A DNA stretch of 64,000 bases from Anisus vortex (taxonomy: Eukaryota > Mollusca > Gastropoda > Planorbidae). The number at the start of each line of letters is the position of its first letter. The first letter of the stretch is position 1. Positions 32,037 through 44,772 of the stretch are shown piece by piece. Made by a program: the position numbers and the translations under genes. The stretch spans positions 1,240,001 to 1,304,000 of the forward strand of contig OX421494.1 in the NCBI GenBank assembly GCA_949126835.1, written 5' to 3'. The notes below the pieces were generated by a model. That model was not told the origin of the DNA. It saw nothing but the letters and a program-made list of their open reading frames with translations, and searched no databases.

Positions 32037-32337
32037 CAACATACACCATAAGCTCAAATAGCAACATACACCATAAAATCACATAGGAACATACACCATA
32101 AAATCACATAGGAACATACACCATAAAATCACATAGGAACATACACCATAAAATCACATAGCAACATACACCATAAAATCACATAGGAACTTACTCAATT
32201 TGTGTTTAGTATATATCACAATTTGTGTTTAGTATATATCACAATTTGTGTTTAGTATATATCACAATTTGTGTTTAGTATATATCACAATTTGTGTTTA
32301 GTATATATCACAATTTGTGTTTAGTATATATCATGTT
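32037..32337. repeat. Two adjacent minisatellites (25 bp and 23 bp)
   Basis: About six units of ACATAGGAACATACACCATA plus AAATC, then six units of AATTTGTGTTTAGTATATAT plus CAC. Both occur in duplication copy 2 (44567-44772) with different unit numbers, so the arrays predate the duplication and changed size since. They lie beyond the 3' end of fucosidase copy 1. Confidence 0.9.
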
Positions 32338-32657
32338 TAATTAAAACTCACTCGTGCACACAAGAATAAGAATATTACAATAAAAGTGTCAATAAAAAAA
32401 TTAATAACAACACTTATTGGTCTCAAAATTCACAAAGAAATTAAAGTATTTACAACATCAACAATAGATTACAACTTTTACTTAGAAAACTAAAATGTAT
32501 AAAATTATATTTGATAAAAGAATTAACTCTAAATGTTGGCTTCATTACACTTCAAGGTTCATATAAATCTGTCTTTGTAAATATTTCTTGCCAGATTTTC
32601 GGCCATTGGAAAATCAATTGACATTTTTGCACTTTCGAACCAATTAAGGAGCTAGAA

Positions 32658-35600
32658 TCAATGTTTCTGCATGCGGATGGACTTTACGTTTTTACTGACA
32701 TCGCCCCAGTTTACCTTGGCGTGTCGATTGACTAGAGCCTCCATCTTGATTACCCAGGCCCACTCACAGGGCATCTGATTGGCTGGGATTGTGGGGATGG
32801 TGATCGCAACTCCTCCGGAGGAGAGTGAGGTGAAACTCAGCTGAGCCTGGTATCCCACAAGAGAGATGTTACTGTCGCTGGACACCACTGGACGGCCCAA
32901 TATTAATGTGGAGGTTTTAGGCCAGTCCAATAGAATTGCATAGACTACAGGCTTTGGTCCGTCCGTCCTTGTTGTGTACCTAGTGATGAAAATCAAACAA
33001 TTGACAACAAAATGTAGATAATATTTGAAATAGAAGAAAAATTAAAAGAAAACTGCGGATTAACAATTATCATGCAAGTTATCAAAGAATTGGGGGAAAT
33101 ACAAAGTATTTTTAACATAAATGTTCAGATATCAAATGTTTAAAAAGTTCTGACAAAGATCTACATTGCCAGAGTCCAACTTACCAGACATTAGGTGTGA
33201 TGGAGTCATTTTGAAATGTCCAGACACTTGATCTGTATATTGCCTCTCCATTGACTTTCAGCCAAGAGCCCAGCTGGCGAAGTCTTTCTTCATATATAGG
33301 TGAAATCTCTCCGTAGGATGTTGGGCCAACATTCACAAGCAAATTGCCACCAAGGCTGAAAATAAAATTCATTTTTTTTCCCTGTGAAATATTTCTTTTA
33401 TTTTTATCTGACTGTGTTTACATTTTGTTAAAAGTTGAACATAATGTTGTTTTTTCCCTGTAGTTGCATTGCTAACAAAAAATTTTAAATCAGTTCACGT
33501 ACCATCAACCAAATATGTGACCCGTTCTCACAAAAGGAGACATAAGTCGGAAATACCAATTTGTGCTACAAGCGTTTTTGTGTTGTGGGGGTCTTTCCGG
33601 TGAATTTATTTTAAATTTTTGTAAATACATGTACTAGGTTATCCATTTCTAAATCATAATTTATATGTTTTATAAATTTTTTTCTATTTAAAAATATTTT
33701 AATTAATTTTTTTGATCAACGTGTGTTTTAGAATTTAGCATAAATTCACTAAAATTTGACTTTATTTAACCTATCGTTTTGTACCTAAACCTTGACAGTA
33801 CCCCATAACATTATATATCATTGAAAAGGGAATTTCTCTGTGATCACTATTTATTTATAGAAACCAATCAGAAAATATTTAAGCCTGAAGTTTGGGATAA
33901 ACAATTCCTTTCTTTCTATGCAATGAAAATTTGTTTATAAATTGATCATTGGTTACGATACCATATTTTTCCAATACAAATTCGCTGATTGGCTATTGGA
34001 ATACAAGGAGATAAAAATTAGGCTTTCCGTTTTCGAGATTTTGAAAATTTCACAAAATGGAGAGACGCATAGCTTCACTGCTAAATTCTTTGAGAGATGT
34101 GAATTTGTAAATTTTTTTTTAGTTTTATTATAAAATAATATCTTACATACCACTAAAAAGATAATTGAATGCCCTTTCCATTGGTAAATAAATATAGATA
34201 TTACGACACTGGTTGCTATGGAGTTTAGACATTTTCAAATACATAAACTTTAAAACGCCTTTTCTCAAAACTCTAGTTTTTTGTCTGACTAGTTCTAAGT
34301 GATAGTAAGTGTCATAGAAAAATGAAATATTGACGTATAATAATAAATTTGGTATTAAAATAAAGCTTATTCAATGCCCTTTCAAACGATATATATAAAT
34401 CAAAATGTTGAAAAAACCACTTATGTCACCTTTGTGGGAACAGGTCATATATATTCATTAACTTGATTAACCCCATACCTGATAGTGCTAGCTAACTCTG
34501 AGAGCAACTGCTCCATGGTCAGTATATCTTGGAGTTTGGCATTAGCTCTGTAGCCCCAAGAATATCTGTCTAGAGTCATGCAGTTTTCCCACTTGTGACC
34601 AACGAGCTTTCCTAAATAAAATAACAATTTAAAAAATACAAGTTTATTTATATCGTTGATTGTAACAAAAATTAATAGTGTGAAAGTGAAAGTCAAACTG
34701 ACAGGAAAATGCTAACCTGGTGTGTACTTGTCATTACAATCCCAGAATCCACCATGGGCACAGGGAGTGTTATTTCCCCAGCGGTCGTTTACCACAACAG
34801 TATCTTTAACAGGACTGAAACAAAACAATCAAATAGATATAGGAAAATGTTGTAACTTGTAACAAGCAAATAGATATAGGAAGATGTTGTAACATAACAA
34901 TCAAATAGATATAGGAAGATTTTGTAATATAACAAGCAAATAGATATAGGAAGATTTTGTAATATAACAAGCAAATAGATATAGGAAAATGTTGTAATAT
35001 AACAAGCAAATAGATATAGGAAAATGTTGTAACTTGTAATATAACAAGCAAATAGATATAGGAAGATGTTGTAACATAACAAGCAAATAGATATAGGAAG
35101 ATGTTGTAACATAACAAGCAAATAGATATAGGAAGATGTTGTAACATAACAAGCAAATAGAAGATGACCACAAAGAAACAAACAGCAGAGTCACATTTTC
35201 CAATTTTTAAAGTTACATCCCCTATCCGATAGGTTTTTTAGTGACGTACTTGTGTAAATAGCGGCCATCTTGGCGATAATGGCATTAATGGGGAATAAAC
35301 ATTGTTATTTACCATGTGTATTTTAAACCAAAAATATAAAGAATTAGTTTCCATAAATCTTGAGATTTAACTGTGATACTAGTCCTTAGTAGTCCATCCA
35401 CAAAATAAACAAGATCTTAGGCTTTTATAGTTTTTCAATAGCTCTTTTGAAACATTGCAGGCTACATTTGGCTTTATGCTTTACTTTTAGATAATAAGTT
35501 AATAGGCTAACATTCGACAATCCACATCTTCAATTAAATATTCTGCACTTACGGAACCTTTTCCATTGATTTTTAATGGTTTAAATTTAGCTTTGAATCT

Positions 35601-38600
35601 TAATTTACATCGCTTGACATTGTTTTATATATGTTTTACGTTATATTGTTGAAATGATCACATTTAAAAATAAAACCTTTTTACGGCTATAGTAATACGG
35701 CTGCCATTTATCACAACTAGACAAAGTAAACAATCGCTCTATATAAAGCCACACATAAAAAAATGTATAATAATTACTATAACGGCTGCAGTAAAACAAA
35801 AAATAGTTTCCATTTTTAAATTCCAAAGAAAAAAATCTTAAATATAATTTTGAAATCCTATGTCAATGCAAAATCAATCCACAGTTCAAAATTTTTTTTT
35901 CAAAAAAATAATGTAAAAACAAGAACTGGCTGTATCTATGAAACAAAACATTCCTTTACTGTACCTGTCATTGTATAGCCAAGCAATAAACTCTGTGGAG
36001 TTCCAGTAAGTGTCTGGTGCCATCCAATCCCCATCAGACCAGACAATCTCTGGCTTGTATTTGTTCACCAGCTCGTACAGCTCTGGCATTGTCTTTGTCT
36101 GTAGTTCATGGAGAAACAACAGAATAAATAGTTCAACAGCAACATGTGGAGACTCTAAAGCAAGGTTTTTTGTTTATGTGACCCATTTATTTTCATACTT
36201 TTACTTGTGACCTAGTTATTTTCATACTTTTACTTGTGACCTAGTTATTTTCATACTTTTACTTGTGACCTAGTTATTTTCATAATTTTACTTTGTGACC
36301 AAGTTGTTTAAGTTTAAATACTTTTACTTTGTGACCTAGTTATTTTCATACTTTTACTTGTGACCTAGTTATTTTCATTATTTTTACTTTGTGACATAGT
36401 TGTTTTCATACTTTTACTTTGTGACCTAGTTATTTTCATACTTTTACTTTGTGGCTTAGTTATTTTATACTTTTACTTTGTGACCCAGATATTTTCACTT
36501 TTTTTTTTGTGACCCATAAATATTTATATCCCTTCCACCCTTGCCTATACATCTAACAAGATGTAAATGTCCACACAATTTCCACTTATAATGACTTCTA
36601 TACAAGAGCTGTGGGTTAAATCTGATTCAAAGATAACAACTGTTCACAATGAGGAAAATATTTTCCTATTATATCAAATATGTGACAAAGATTTATAACT
36701 TTTCTTTTTGTGCCACCCAGTAATGTTGCTTTTTCTGGCCTCAAATAGCCATTTGCCAAGCATTTTTAAGGATAACAAAAAAAAAAACACAGCAACACCA
36801 AAAAGCAAGGGAAATAACTGTCAATGATAAAGCTAAATACATATTTCTGTAGAGCTTGAAAATATTACAGGTTTTTACCCTGACAAAATCTTGTGTTTGG
36901 TAATTATTGGCTTGATCCTGAAGGAACAGAGGATGAAACCATTCAAACATTGAGTGATAAACTCCAAACTTGAGACTTGTTCTGCTGCGAATTGAGTTGG
37001 CAAGATCACCTGAGAACAAAGTCACAACACAAGCATTTAGAAAGAATATAATCTTTTTAGAGTCGCCGCTGATGGCAAAGCTTAGCACTTAACTATACAG
37101 TTTCTTCAAGCAAGAGTGTACTTGCCGACTAAATCTCTTTTTGGTCCGACGTCCATGGCATTCCAGTTAAAAGAATATTTGGACGGCCAGTTTGTAAATC
37201 CTTCATGATGCTTTGAAACAAGAACAATGTGGCTAAAGAAAGAGACATTCACTGTTAAATAAAAAGTTTCAATTAAGCAAATGTAACCATCCACCGCAAA
37301 ATGAGTAGCAAGTCACATTTGGGTCATTTTATTGAGCTATTAAGTTCATCTTTAAAGCCATTTCAATGCCAAATTCAATGGTGAAAACTATTTAAAGATT
37401 GGAAAAGTAGTATTTTAGCTAATAATGTATTACTGTAGCCTGTGTGTGGAACCTGATTTTGAGAAAATTCAAATTTACCGGTACTTTAATATTTTGATAT
37501 TTTAGGCCAAATTTCAAAATACTTTAAAAAAATTATAATTATTTTATTAATAAATCCAATGCATATTTATAAAAAAATGAATAAATAAATAGAAATAATA
37601 AAAATCCCAAAATCAATAGTTTCACCCCTGGCACACATTTTTTACTTTATCTCAAAATAGCCTGATGTGACCTGCGACTTATTTTGTCATGAAGGGTCAC
37701 AATTGAAAAAATTAAGTTAGATAAATTAGTATTTATAAGCAGATAATTTGTCTAGACGTTAACAGATATAAATTAAAAATATTATCTACTTGGCTCCAGA
37801 AGCCTGGAATATATCTGCCCACTGATCTGGGTTGTAGAATTCTGCTTTAAACATGGACCCGAAGTCTGCATATGTGAAGTCTGGCCTGTAGTTCTGTTGC
37901 ATGTACATTATATAAGCTGGTACTTTCTCACCTTGCCAATTCCACCAAAACCATTCACTTCCAAAAGCTGGTACAGAAAAAACTCCCCAGTGGATGAAGA
38001 TGCCAATTTTACCCTCATCATACCAGTCTATGAAAAGAAACAAAATACAGAAGTTACAACAGTAGGGCCGCTACAGCACCTACCCATATCAATATCAAAC
38101 AAGTGAGTTGGAACACAGACCATAACTGGCATAACATTGATCATGATTCATACAGTATAGGCCTACAGAATGAATCGAGTATGAATAGCGTCTGCAAAAC
38201 TTATTTAAAAAAAAAAAAAGTATATACTAAAATATTGATGCCGCTTTTCGGTAGGCTATTTGTGAAACGGTGGCTGGTTATAACTAGATTATGATTAGGC
38301 CTTCTTTACACTGACTACAGGGCCAGGGTAAGAAGGTAGTGGCTATAGTCACCGGAGTATAGTGTAGTGACCCACTACTAACCCACGTCTAGTGGGTCTA
38401 TTACTATAACTATAATTACAGTAAGCTACTACTACTAGTCTAGTCTACACTCTAAGAAACTTACATTACATCACTAACTTAAATAGGCTAACGTTAACTA
38501 GGGCTGCTAGAGCTAGACTTAGGCTACAGTTACAGTGTTACAGTAGTGTTAGTGTTACACTTACTGACTTAGGGCTAGGCCTAGGCCTACACTACAGTCC

Positions 38601-38703
38601 TACACTTACCAGGAAGAGGACGGGAATCTAATGACTTCCAATTCGGATCATATCGACCACTCGTTGCATAAATAAAAACGACTAATATAAAAAGTCGAAG
38701 CAT
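32658..38703 (-). CDS. Alpha-L-fucosidase (GH29), copy 1
   Basis: Nine exons, minus strand: 38610-38703, 37790-38027, 37126-37232, 36879-37009, 35965-36098, 34717-34814, 34479-34611, 33185-33355, 32658-32979. They total 1428 nt, 475 residues plus stop, and all phases match. The enzyme removes terminal alpha-L-fucose from glycans, in lysosomes or secreted. Residues 1-16 are a signal peptide ([16 protein letters not shown]). GH29 motifs include [14 protein letters not shown] (33-46), SKHHEGF (117-123), [17 protein letters not shown] (209-215, with Asp212 the expected nucleophile), WNSTEF, VVNDRWG and [10 protein letters not shown]. The C-terminal beta-sandwich domain follows and ends [11 protein letters not shown] plus a short tail. 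The length is usual for the family. The intron after exon 3 starts with GC (GCAAGT) in both copies. It appears intact. Confidence 0.95.
33518..34447. mobile_element. 930-bp TIR element in intron 7 of fucosidase copy 1
   Basis: Terminal inverted repeats of about 28 bp: left TGACCCGTTCTCACAAAA..GACATAAGT, right complementary with a few changes (..CTTATGTCACCTTTGTGG..GGTCA). The interior has further complementary blocks around GAAAAGGGAATTTCT and GCCCTTTCC. Copy 2 lacks it (AACCAAATATAATCATTAAC at the same place). No coding sequence, hence MITE-like; flanks suggest a short AT target duplication. Confidence 0.8.
34825..35162. repeat. 33-bp minisatellite next to the exon 6 acceptor, copy 1
   Basis: About ten units of ATAACAAGCAAATAGATATA plus GGAAGATGTTGTA, beginning about 10 bp from the acceptor of fucosidase exon 6. 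The minus-strand branchpoint and pyrimidine tract therefore lie at the edge of the array. Open frames on the minus strand here are repeat artefacts. Confidence 0.93.
36163..36525. repeat. About 30-bp minisatellite in intron 4 of fucosidase copy 1
   Basis: About a dozen imperfect units of GTGACCTAGTTATTTTCATA plus CTTTTACTT. Duplication copy 2 has about two and a half units at 53876-53945. The array starts about 65 bp upstream (in transcript sense) of the exon 5 acceptor. Confidence 0.88.
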
Positions 38704-38925
38704 CGTCTAAAGATGAAATATGTATTTATTAAAGATAAGACAATAACTAAACTGTTATTTTTATTTTGAGCCGTGCGATGATAAGATAAGATAAGATTTA
38801 AGTTTGATAAACAACTGGTTGTCTTGAAAAAGTCATGTGATTGTTCAATATTTGTTTAATTTGCATTCTTGATTGGTCGGCTCAATCACTGAACTATGTA
38901 ATATGTAGTATATATATTGCATATT
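38704..38925 (-). promoter_or_regulatory. 5' flank of fucosidase copy 1
   Basis: Conserved between the two copies. On the minus strand it has a CCAAT-type box (CCGACCAATC, 38871-38880) and a TCATGTGA/TCACATGA M-box (38833-38840), about 130 bp before the ATG. M-box/E-boxes of this type are bound by MiT/TFE factors that control lysosomal genes in animals; that role here is inference. No TATA box is assigned. Confidence 0.45.
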
Positions 38926-41514
38926 ATAAAATGACAACTAAGTCACCTTATAAAAGAGGAAAACTTTGTTTTTTTTTCTAAAGATTGAATTTTTTTTAGT
39001 GACCTAATTAAATATAAGTAAATTAAAATTTAAAAAAATAATTTTTTTTTTATAAATTTATAATTGAAGGGATTTTATTCCCGATCATTTTCATATAAAA
39101 CTTGCAATACTTTCAATCATTAGGCCTACAACATTACAATTCAAGAATTTCCAACACCGCATAGACTAATTTTTTCATTCGAAAATCTAACCGCCTTAAA
39201 ATGCTACGGAGTAAATGAGTTAATAAGTTTAGAAATATAAATATTTAAAAAAGAGTAGTTTAAGAGTGATTTGTGTAGGCCTATATGACAAACTTGCCAC
39301 AGCACAGACTTACAACTGACTAGCTGATCAACATGGGCGATCCCAACACTACAATACTATCAAAGAAAAAACGTCAAAGAATATCTATTGTCAAGTCAAT
39401 GCAGTGTACGATAAAAAAAAATATTTAAAAAGTTACTCAAAAGGATGATTTTTGACATTTTGAAAAAAAAACACTATTAAATTAAAGCCAATTTAACAGT
39501 CATAATCAATACCAAAAGATGACAGCATCAATCTAGCTACATGGCTAAAACATTCTGAAATAGTGACTATGACAACTTACCCGCCACGACAACTAGCCCC
39601 GCTCTCCCCTACTCTTGTCAGTTGTGACAAGTTAGTAATTTTAATGAAGTAGCAGCTCTTTTCTGAATTTGCTCTATTTTTTTTTAAATGTTTTCTTCAG
39701 TTACTACTTGCAGGGCCCTCGAGAGAATAAAAAAGATGCCGGTATGAGACCTTTTCTGCCCCCCTCCCCCTACTTTTTTTTTCTAACACTAGTAATATCT
39801 AGATGATTTTTTTTGTATAGTCTAGGGCCTACATACGTTGAAAAATCATGACTCTTTTTAAAAGGTCTGTGGACGATTTTGTGACACTGTCATAAAAGGT
39901 TACCATTTACCATTAGAGTGTAATCATTTCAATCACAGCCTTACAGGTTTATTTACAAAAATAATTTAATCAAATATATATAGTTCTTAGTTAAAATTAT
40001 TGTAACTTTTCCCCCGCTTCAGTATTGATCTTGCAAATAATATTAGGCTACAAAAATAAGTAAAATGGGAAAAGTGACTCTCATTGTTAAGTACAGACCT
40101 ACCAATGAGGATGCGTTTAACGAAAGTTTAATGTCCAAAGTTAATTAATCTTTTTTTTAATCCTGAAATTTGCCTACCACATTAATGTTGCTGTTGTTTT
40201 TAACCCTTGATTTCATTTTACATCTTAATGTCTGTGGGTGCTCCGGGTGCTGGAACTGTGGCCAAACGTGTATTTTTTTTCTGTATTAACATTCTGTTAC
40301 TTCACGATAACAACGGATATTATGGGCTTTCTTTTATTTTTTTTCCGTATAGAATATACATAAATGTGTCCATTCGCTCCAACCAACGACCAGAACGGTA
40401 AAGGGTTTGATGATACTTAAATGAGCCTTTTCTGGAACTTTAACTGGAGGTTCTAACCGAGTAGACGATTTCTACCAAGTACCAAATCTATCTTCATAGG
40501 ATAATATGTAGGCCTATGTATTGATCAGTAGGTTTCAACTAACACGGGCTAACGGTCACTTAACAACTGTCAATCCTACATTTTATTACCAATGTAAAAT
40601 TTACTACGTTCGAGCTTCTTGCCCGAATTATAATGTCTCTTAAAAACCCGGAAGAGCACGAAGGACTGTCCAGTTTGAAAAAAAAAATAGGAATGAGCTC
40701 TGGGGAGGCACACCGAAGCTCTGTCCGCGCAGCTTTATCGTGGTGGCTCGCCCGTATACGGGCAATATCCCCCGGTAGCACAAATCCTATACTATAGGCA
40801 CAGGCATCCAGGCACCGGGAGGGTCGTCGAGACGGGTTCGCAGCGGCCTTTCTGACTCCCCACCGGGGCCACAGACATACCCGGTGAGCAATGGTTATCG
40901 GGGCACCCGGAGGCGCTGCGGGAGCTGTCCCCCATGCGTTCTTCCGCCGGTGTAATTGTCAGTGATTGAAATAGAACATAATAAATAGTCTATGGTCAAA
41001 GAGAGATAACCAATGAAAAGAAGAGTAGACCTTGACCTTGGATAGTAAAAGCAGACGGAGACTATAATAATTGCGCAGTTGTGTTGTTAATTCACGTGTT
41101 AGGTTAGAAAAGATCGGAGGAAAGGTTACGAGACTTGACATTGGTAGGGTAGTGGGCATTCAGCTTTTGTAGAGAGAGGAGCTGTATTTTTATGTGAAGA
41201 TTTTATAATGAAGATAATAGGAGAGATCTCTGTGAATATATTCTGTAAATTATGTAATGTGTATTGCAATGCTATTGCGTGAATATATATATATACAGAT
41301 ATCATTGTGCATGGATATTCATATGAATTGTGAGGACATAAAATTATATGTGTGTGAATAAATTTATATCTATACATTTTACTGTTCCTGGAGTGGAGAG
41401 TGTTATTAACTTTGTCACTAACAGTCACTAAATAGCAACCTACAGTAATCTTAATGTGATCATATCGCGCAATCTACCAAGAAGATTCAGATAATAACCA
41501 TTACATAGTATAAA
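38926..41514. other. Spacer between duplicated fucosidase segments
   Basis: AT-rich sequence without a supported gene. It contains a small LINE tail fragment near 39645-39700 (CAGCTCTTTTCTGAATTTGC) and a GC-rich dispersed repeat at about 40655-40965, listed separately. The boundary near 41515 starts duplication copy 2. Confidence 0.55.
40655..40965. repeat. GC-rich dispersed repeat, copy 1
   Basis: An island of GC-rich sequence in AT-rich DNA. Phrases such as GGCTCGCCCGTATA, GGTAGCACAAATCC, CCAGGCACCGGG, GGAGCTGTCCCCCATGC and CCGCCGGTGTA recur in the same order, diverged, at about 59780-59995. Its class is not known; no coding frame or inverted ends were found. Confidence 0.5.
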
Positions 41515-41849
41515 AATGATTCATCACTTACTATGACTAAACACGAATGTTTATTTAGAAACATACTTTTAATTATGGTTTGTATTTGCTAGTAAAAGAT
41601 ATCAGCTGCTAAATGAGGTATCCAGTTTGGAAAGAGTTCAACGGATGCTTTGTTTGCCGTTAATAATTAGTAGCCTACCTAACACTGCTACAATTAATAT
41701 TGTAATGTGATAAATGTGCTTTATGAAATACATCAATGTTACTTTTTTATAAAAATTTGTCTTTGCCCATTATTTGTTCTGCATGTAAGGATACATGAAA
41801 AGTATTCCATTTATACATGTAGGCCTAACGGCTTTATATAGGCCTCTTT

Positions 41850-42112
41850 AAAAATGTATCTGCTTTATATATTTATAAATGTATCATCTTTATATATTTA
41901 TAAATGTATCATCTTTATATATTTATAAATGTATCTTCTTTATATATTTATAAATGTATCATCTTCTTTATATATTTATAAATGTATCTGCTTTATATAT
42001 TTATAAATGTATCTGCTTTATATATTTATAAATGTATCTTCTTTATATATTTATAAATGTAGGCCTATCTGCTTTATATATTTATAAATGTATCTGCTTT
42101 ATATATTTATAC
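41850..42112. repeat. 24-bp ATTTATAAATGTATCTGCTT-type array
   Basis: About ten units of TATATATTTATAAATGTATC plus TGCT or TTCT. In duplication copy 1 (27115-27180) only two or three units exist. AT-rich, non-coding. Confidence 0.85.
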
Positions 42113-43216
42113 TTCTCTCTGTCAACACATTTTTTATGTTTGATATCTTCCTTTTTTTTATTGTAGTATTTATTGATTGAAAATTATGGTTTTATGGACA
42201 TCTTTGCCAACTATGGTCCAGTAGAATAGTATTTTTTTTAAGGCCTGGTCACAACCCAGTACTAGACAACTGGGGTCACAAAAAGAAAAAAAAAAGAAAA
42301 AAAGAATTGAATACCCATATTAGAATATTGTGGTGTACTAAGGATAGATTATAACAGTATATTCTTAATTTTTTTTTGTGGAAATTTATTATTTTATATA
42401 TATATTATATATTGCTTGTAAATTCAATACAAGTGTTTCTTAATGTAGAAGTATACAAATAACTCAGTTGCCAAGAAACAGGTTGGGAAATGCCGCATTT
42501 GTATAATAATAAATATCAGAGTTTAATTTGGTTAATTTAATGTGATGTTTGTGAAATACTCAGAGACCTTTGTAATTATCTTGTTGACTAAAAAAACAAA
42601 ACTAAATTAGAAAATGTTTTAAAAATTAAAATTATAATTAGAAAATATATTCATGAAGGAATTTAGAAGTTACCGTTAGTTTCTTTTAGGATAAGGACAG
42701 AGACAGTAAAATCTGTTAGAAATTATTACTGTTTAAAGTGTTCAAACTAATTTATTTTTAAGGCATTTTTTAAAATTAAAGCCAATTACAGTTTACCAGC
42801 TTTTTAAATAGCAACTCCATTTAATTTAAATAAATGTTTGTATTTGTACCTTTGTGCCTCCAAGATCTGAAGCTGTTTAAAACTTGATTTAGCAGATATA
42901 GTACGGTAGTCTATTTGCACACTCTGACAAATATTTTTTTTAAAGATTTATTTGTTTCTGTTTTTTACTGTTTTATTTATTTTACATCTGTAAAGTTTTT
43001 TTGAAAAATGTTTTTTAAGTTTTTTGTTGCAATTGTTTTATTGCTCCAATATTTTTTTCTACATCTGCTGCTGTCTCAATTTTAAAACAAGTGAATAAAG
43101 AGTTTTAATTTCATTCATATTTATTTTTTTAAACTTTTTAGTTTTTTTTTTAAAAACTAATTGTTGAAACTTTTGAAGGAAAACTTATTCAACCAAATGT
43201 TAGTTATGATATCCAA

Positions 43217-43275
43217 GTCTAACAGTGCACTTATCTATATTTAAAAGTTCACATATATATAGCTTAGTGTAGATT
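43217..43275. repeat. Fragment of the foldback element seen at 3814
   Basis: Contains ACAGTGCACTTATCTATATT and AGCTTAGTGT, a shortened and diverged version of one arm of the 3814-4305 element. It is missing from the matching place in duplication copy 1 near 30198. Confidence 0.45.
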
Positions 43276-43764
43276 TATTTGACCCTGACCTATATTAGTG
43301 AATGTTTCTTATCACAGTTAGAGATGATAAAGTTCCCTCATGCTATCAAACAGAATGACCTTGGCCCAGGCCAACAAAATTAAATTGGAAAAATATAAAA
43401 AAAAACAAATACAAAAGCGATTAGATAAAATCAACTCTATGGATTGATTTGTCCAAATGTTTCCACATTTTATCTGCCAATAGCTTGTTCAACTATATCA
43501 TTTCACAAAAAAAAACACAAGAAAATACAGGTCAGAAACTATTGTATTGGATTATTTAAGTAAACAACAAGTTACAGTTTTCATTTTTTGTTTTCAACAC
43601 AAAGTGATAAACCAAGTCAACATATTAAAACAATTATTGTCTTCACTGTGTGACTGTGGTAGGGTCTACTCTTTACATAATTATGTAAGATCGGTTGGTT
43701 TATTGAAAATTATTGGATCACCTAGCAAACTAGGAACCAGTAAAGTAAAATGTAAAGTATCCAA

Positions 43765-44020
43765 ACAACCCAATCGATCCATGGGGGCGGTTAGGCAGCG
43801 TTCACCAGTTTCTGTGGCCATGGCATACTAGGGGCTAGTGTGGCCAGAATTATGTTGTGTGGCCAGCATAACCCCCACCCACAACTTAATTCGGGTCGCC
43901 TTCAAAGCTGGGTAGAGTTAGGGACACCCCCCTAACAGGAGAAGAAATCCTAGCCTTGATCAAAATTCGAACCCAGGAACTTTGGTACGCCAGTTGAATG
44001 TGCTGTCACAGTGCGCACCT
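43765..44020 (-). repeat. SINE family A, copy 7
   Basis: Diverged minus-strand copy with an internal duplication (GTGTGGCCAGAATTATGTTG then TGTGGCCAGCATAAC), body GCTGGGTAGAGTTAGGGACA and box B complement AATTCGAACCCAGGAAC. Followed by a homopolymer C/A run at 44022. Absent from duplication copy 1. Confidence 0.75.
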
Positions 44021-44566
44021 TCCCCCCCCCCCCCAAAAAAAAAACAACAACAACAACTAGGAACTAAGCTACAAGTATTTCAGTAAATTAAAATGTTAAA
44101 TGGTTAACTTTTAGCACCATACTGGTGAATTTATTAGTTTTGATTGCATACCATAAGTTTAACCCACTGGAATGTTGGCAATAAATTCACAAGGACAAAA
44201 TTGTAAGTTAGTGAAATCAAATTCTTTTCTATCACAAATAATTTTAATTATCTAATAATTAGAAAGCTGGATTGGATTTTACTACATTAATTAACTATAA
44301 CAAAAAAAATAAAAATAAATGAAGTAATACATCTCTACAATTTTAAAATTAGGAAAAAATATAATTTTCCACACACAAAATTTATATTAAATAATTTGGT
44401 AATATTTCTTTTTGGCAAATTGAGCAAAAAAAATAATTCAAATTAATAAATGAGAAATTTCAAAGTTCAGTAAAAAGTATTTTCACTGTAAGTATGTTTT
44501 GATAGAATTCATGTGAAACATTTAATTTTAATAAAAAGACACAAGTGCAGAAAGTCTATTAATTTG

Positions 44567-44772
44567 TTATACACCATAAGCTCACATAGGAACATACACC
44601 ATAAGCTCACATAGGAACATACACCATTAGCTCACATAGGAACATACACCATAAGCTCACATAGGAACATACACCATAAGCTCACATAGGAACATACACC
44701 ATGAGCTCACATAGGGACATACTCAATTCGTGTTTAATATATATCACAATTCATGTTTAGTATATATCACGT
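44567..44772. repeat. 25-bp and 23-bp minisatellites, duplication copy 2
   Basis: Six units of AACATACACCATAAGCTCAC plus ATAGG, then about two units of the TATATATCACAATTCATGTT type. Counterparts of 32037-32337 with different copy numbers and a shifted consensus (AAGCTC here, AAAATC mostly there). Confidence 0.88.

Larger units (their letters stand above)
26795..38925. repeat. Segmental duplication, copy 1 (fucosidase locus)
   Basis: From about 26795 the sequence aligns by eye with about 41515 onward (ATCAGCTGCTAAAT, TTGCTAGTAAAAGATATC and so on). It continues through the whole fucosidase gene to its 5' flank near 38925, matching 56930. Copy 1 is about 12.1 kb. Private to it are a SINE (27398), the 36-unit 47-bp array (28225), a 1185-bp TIR element (30711) and a 930-bp TIR element (33518). 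Confidence 0.85.

Noticed and set aside
34789..35203. Minus-strand frames rich in SYIYLL repeats (also 52773-53378)
   Set aside because: Translations of the 33-bp intronic arrays of the fucosidase genes.
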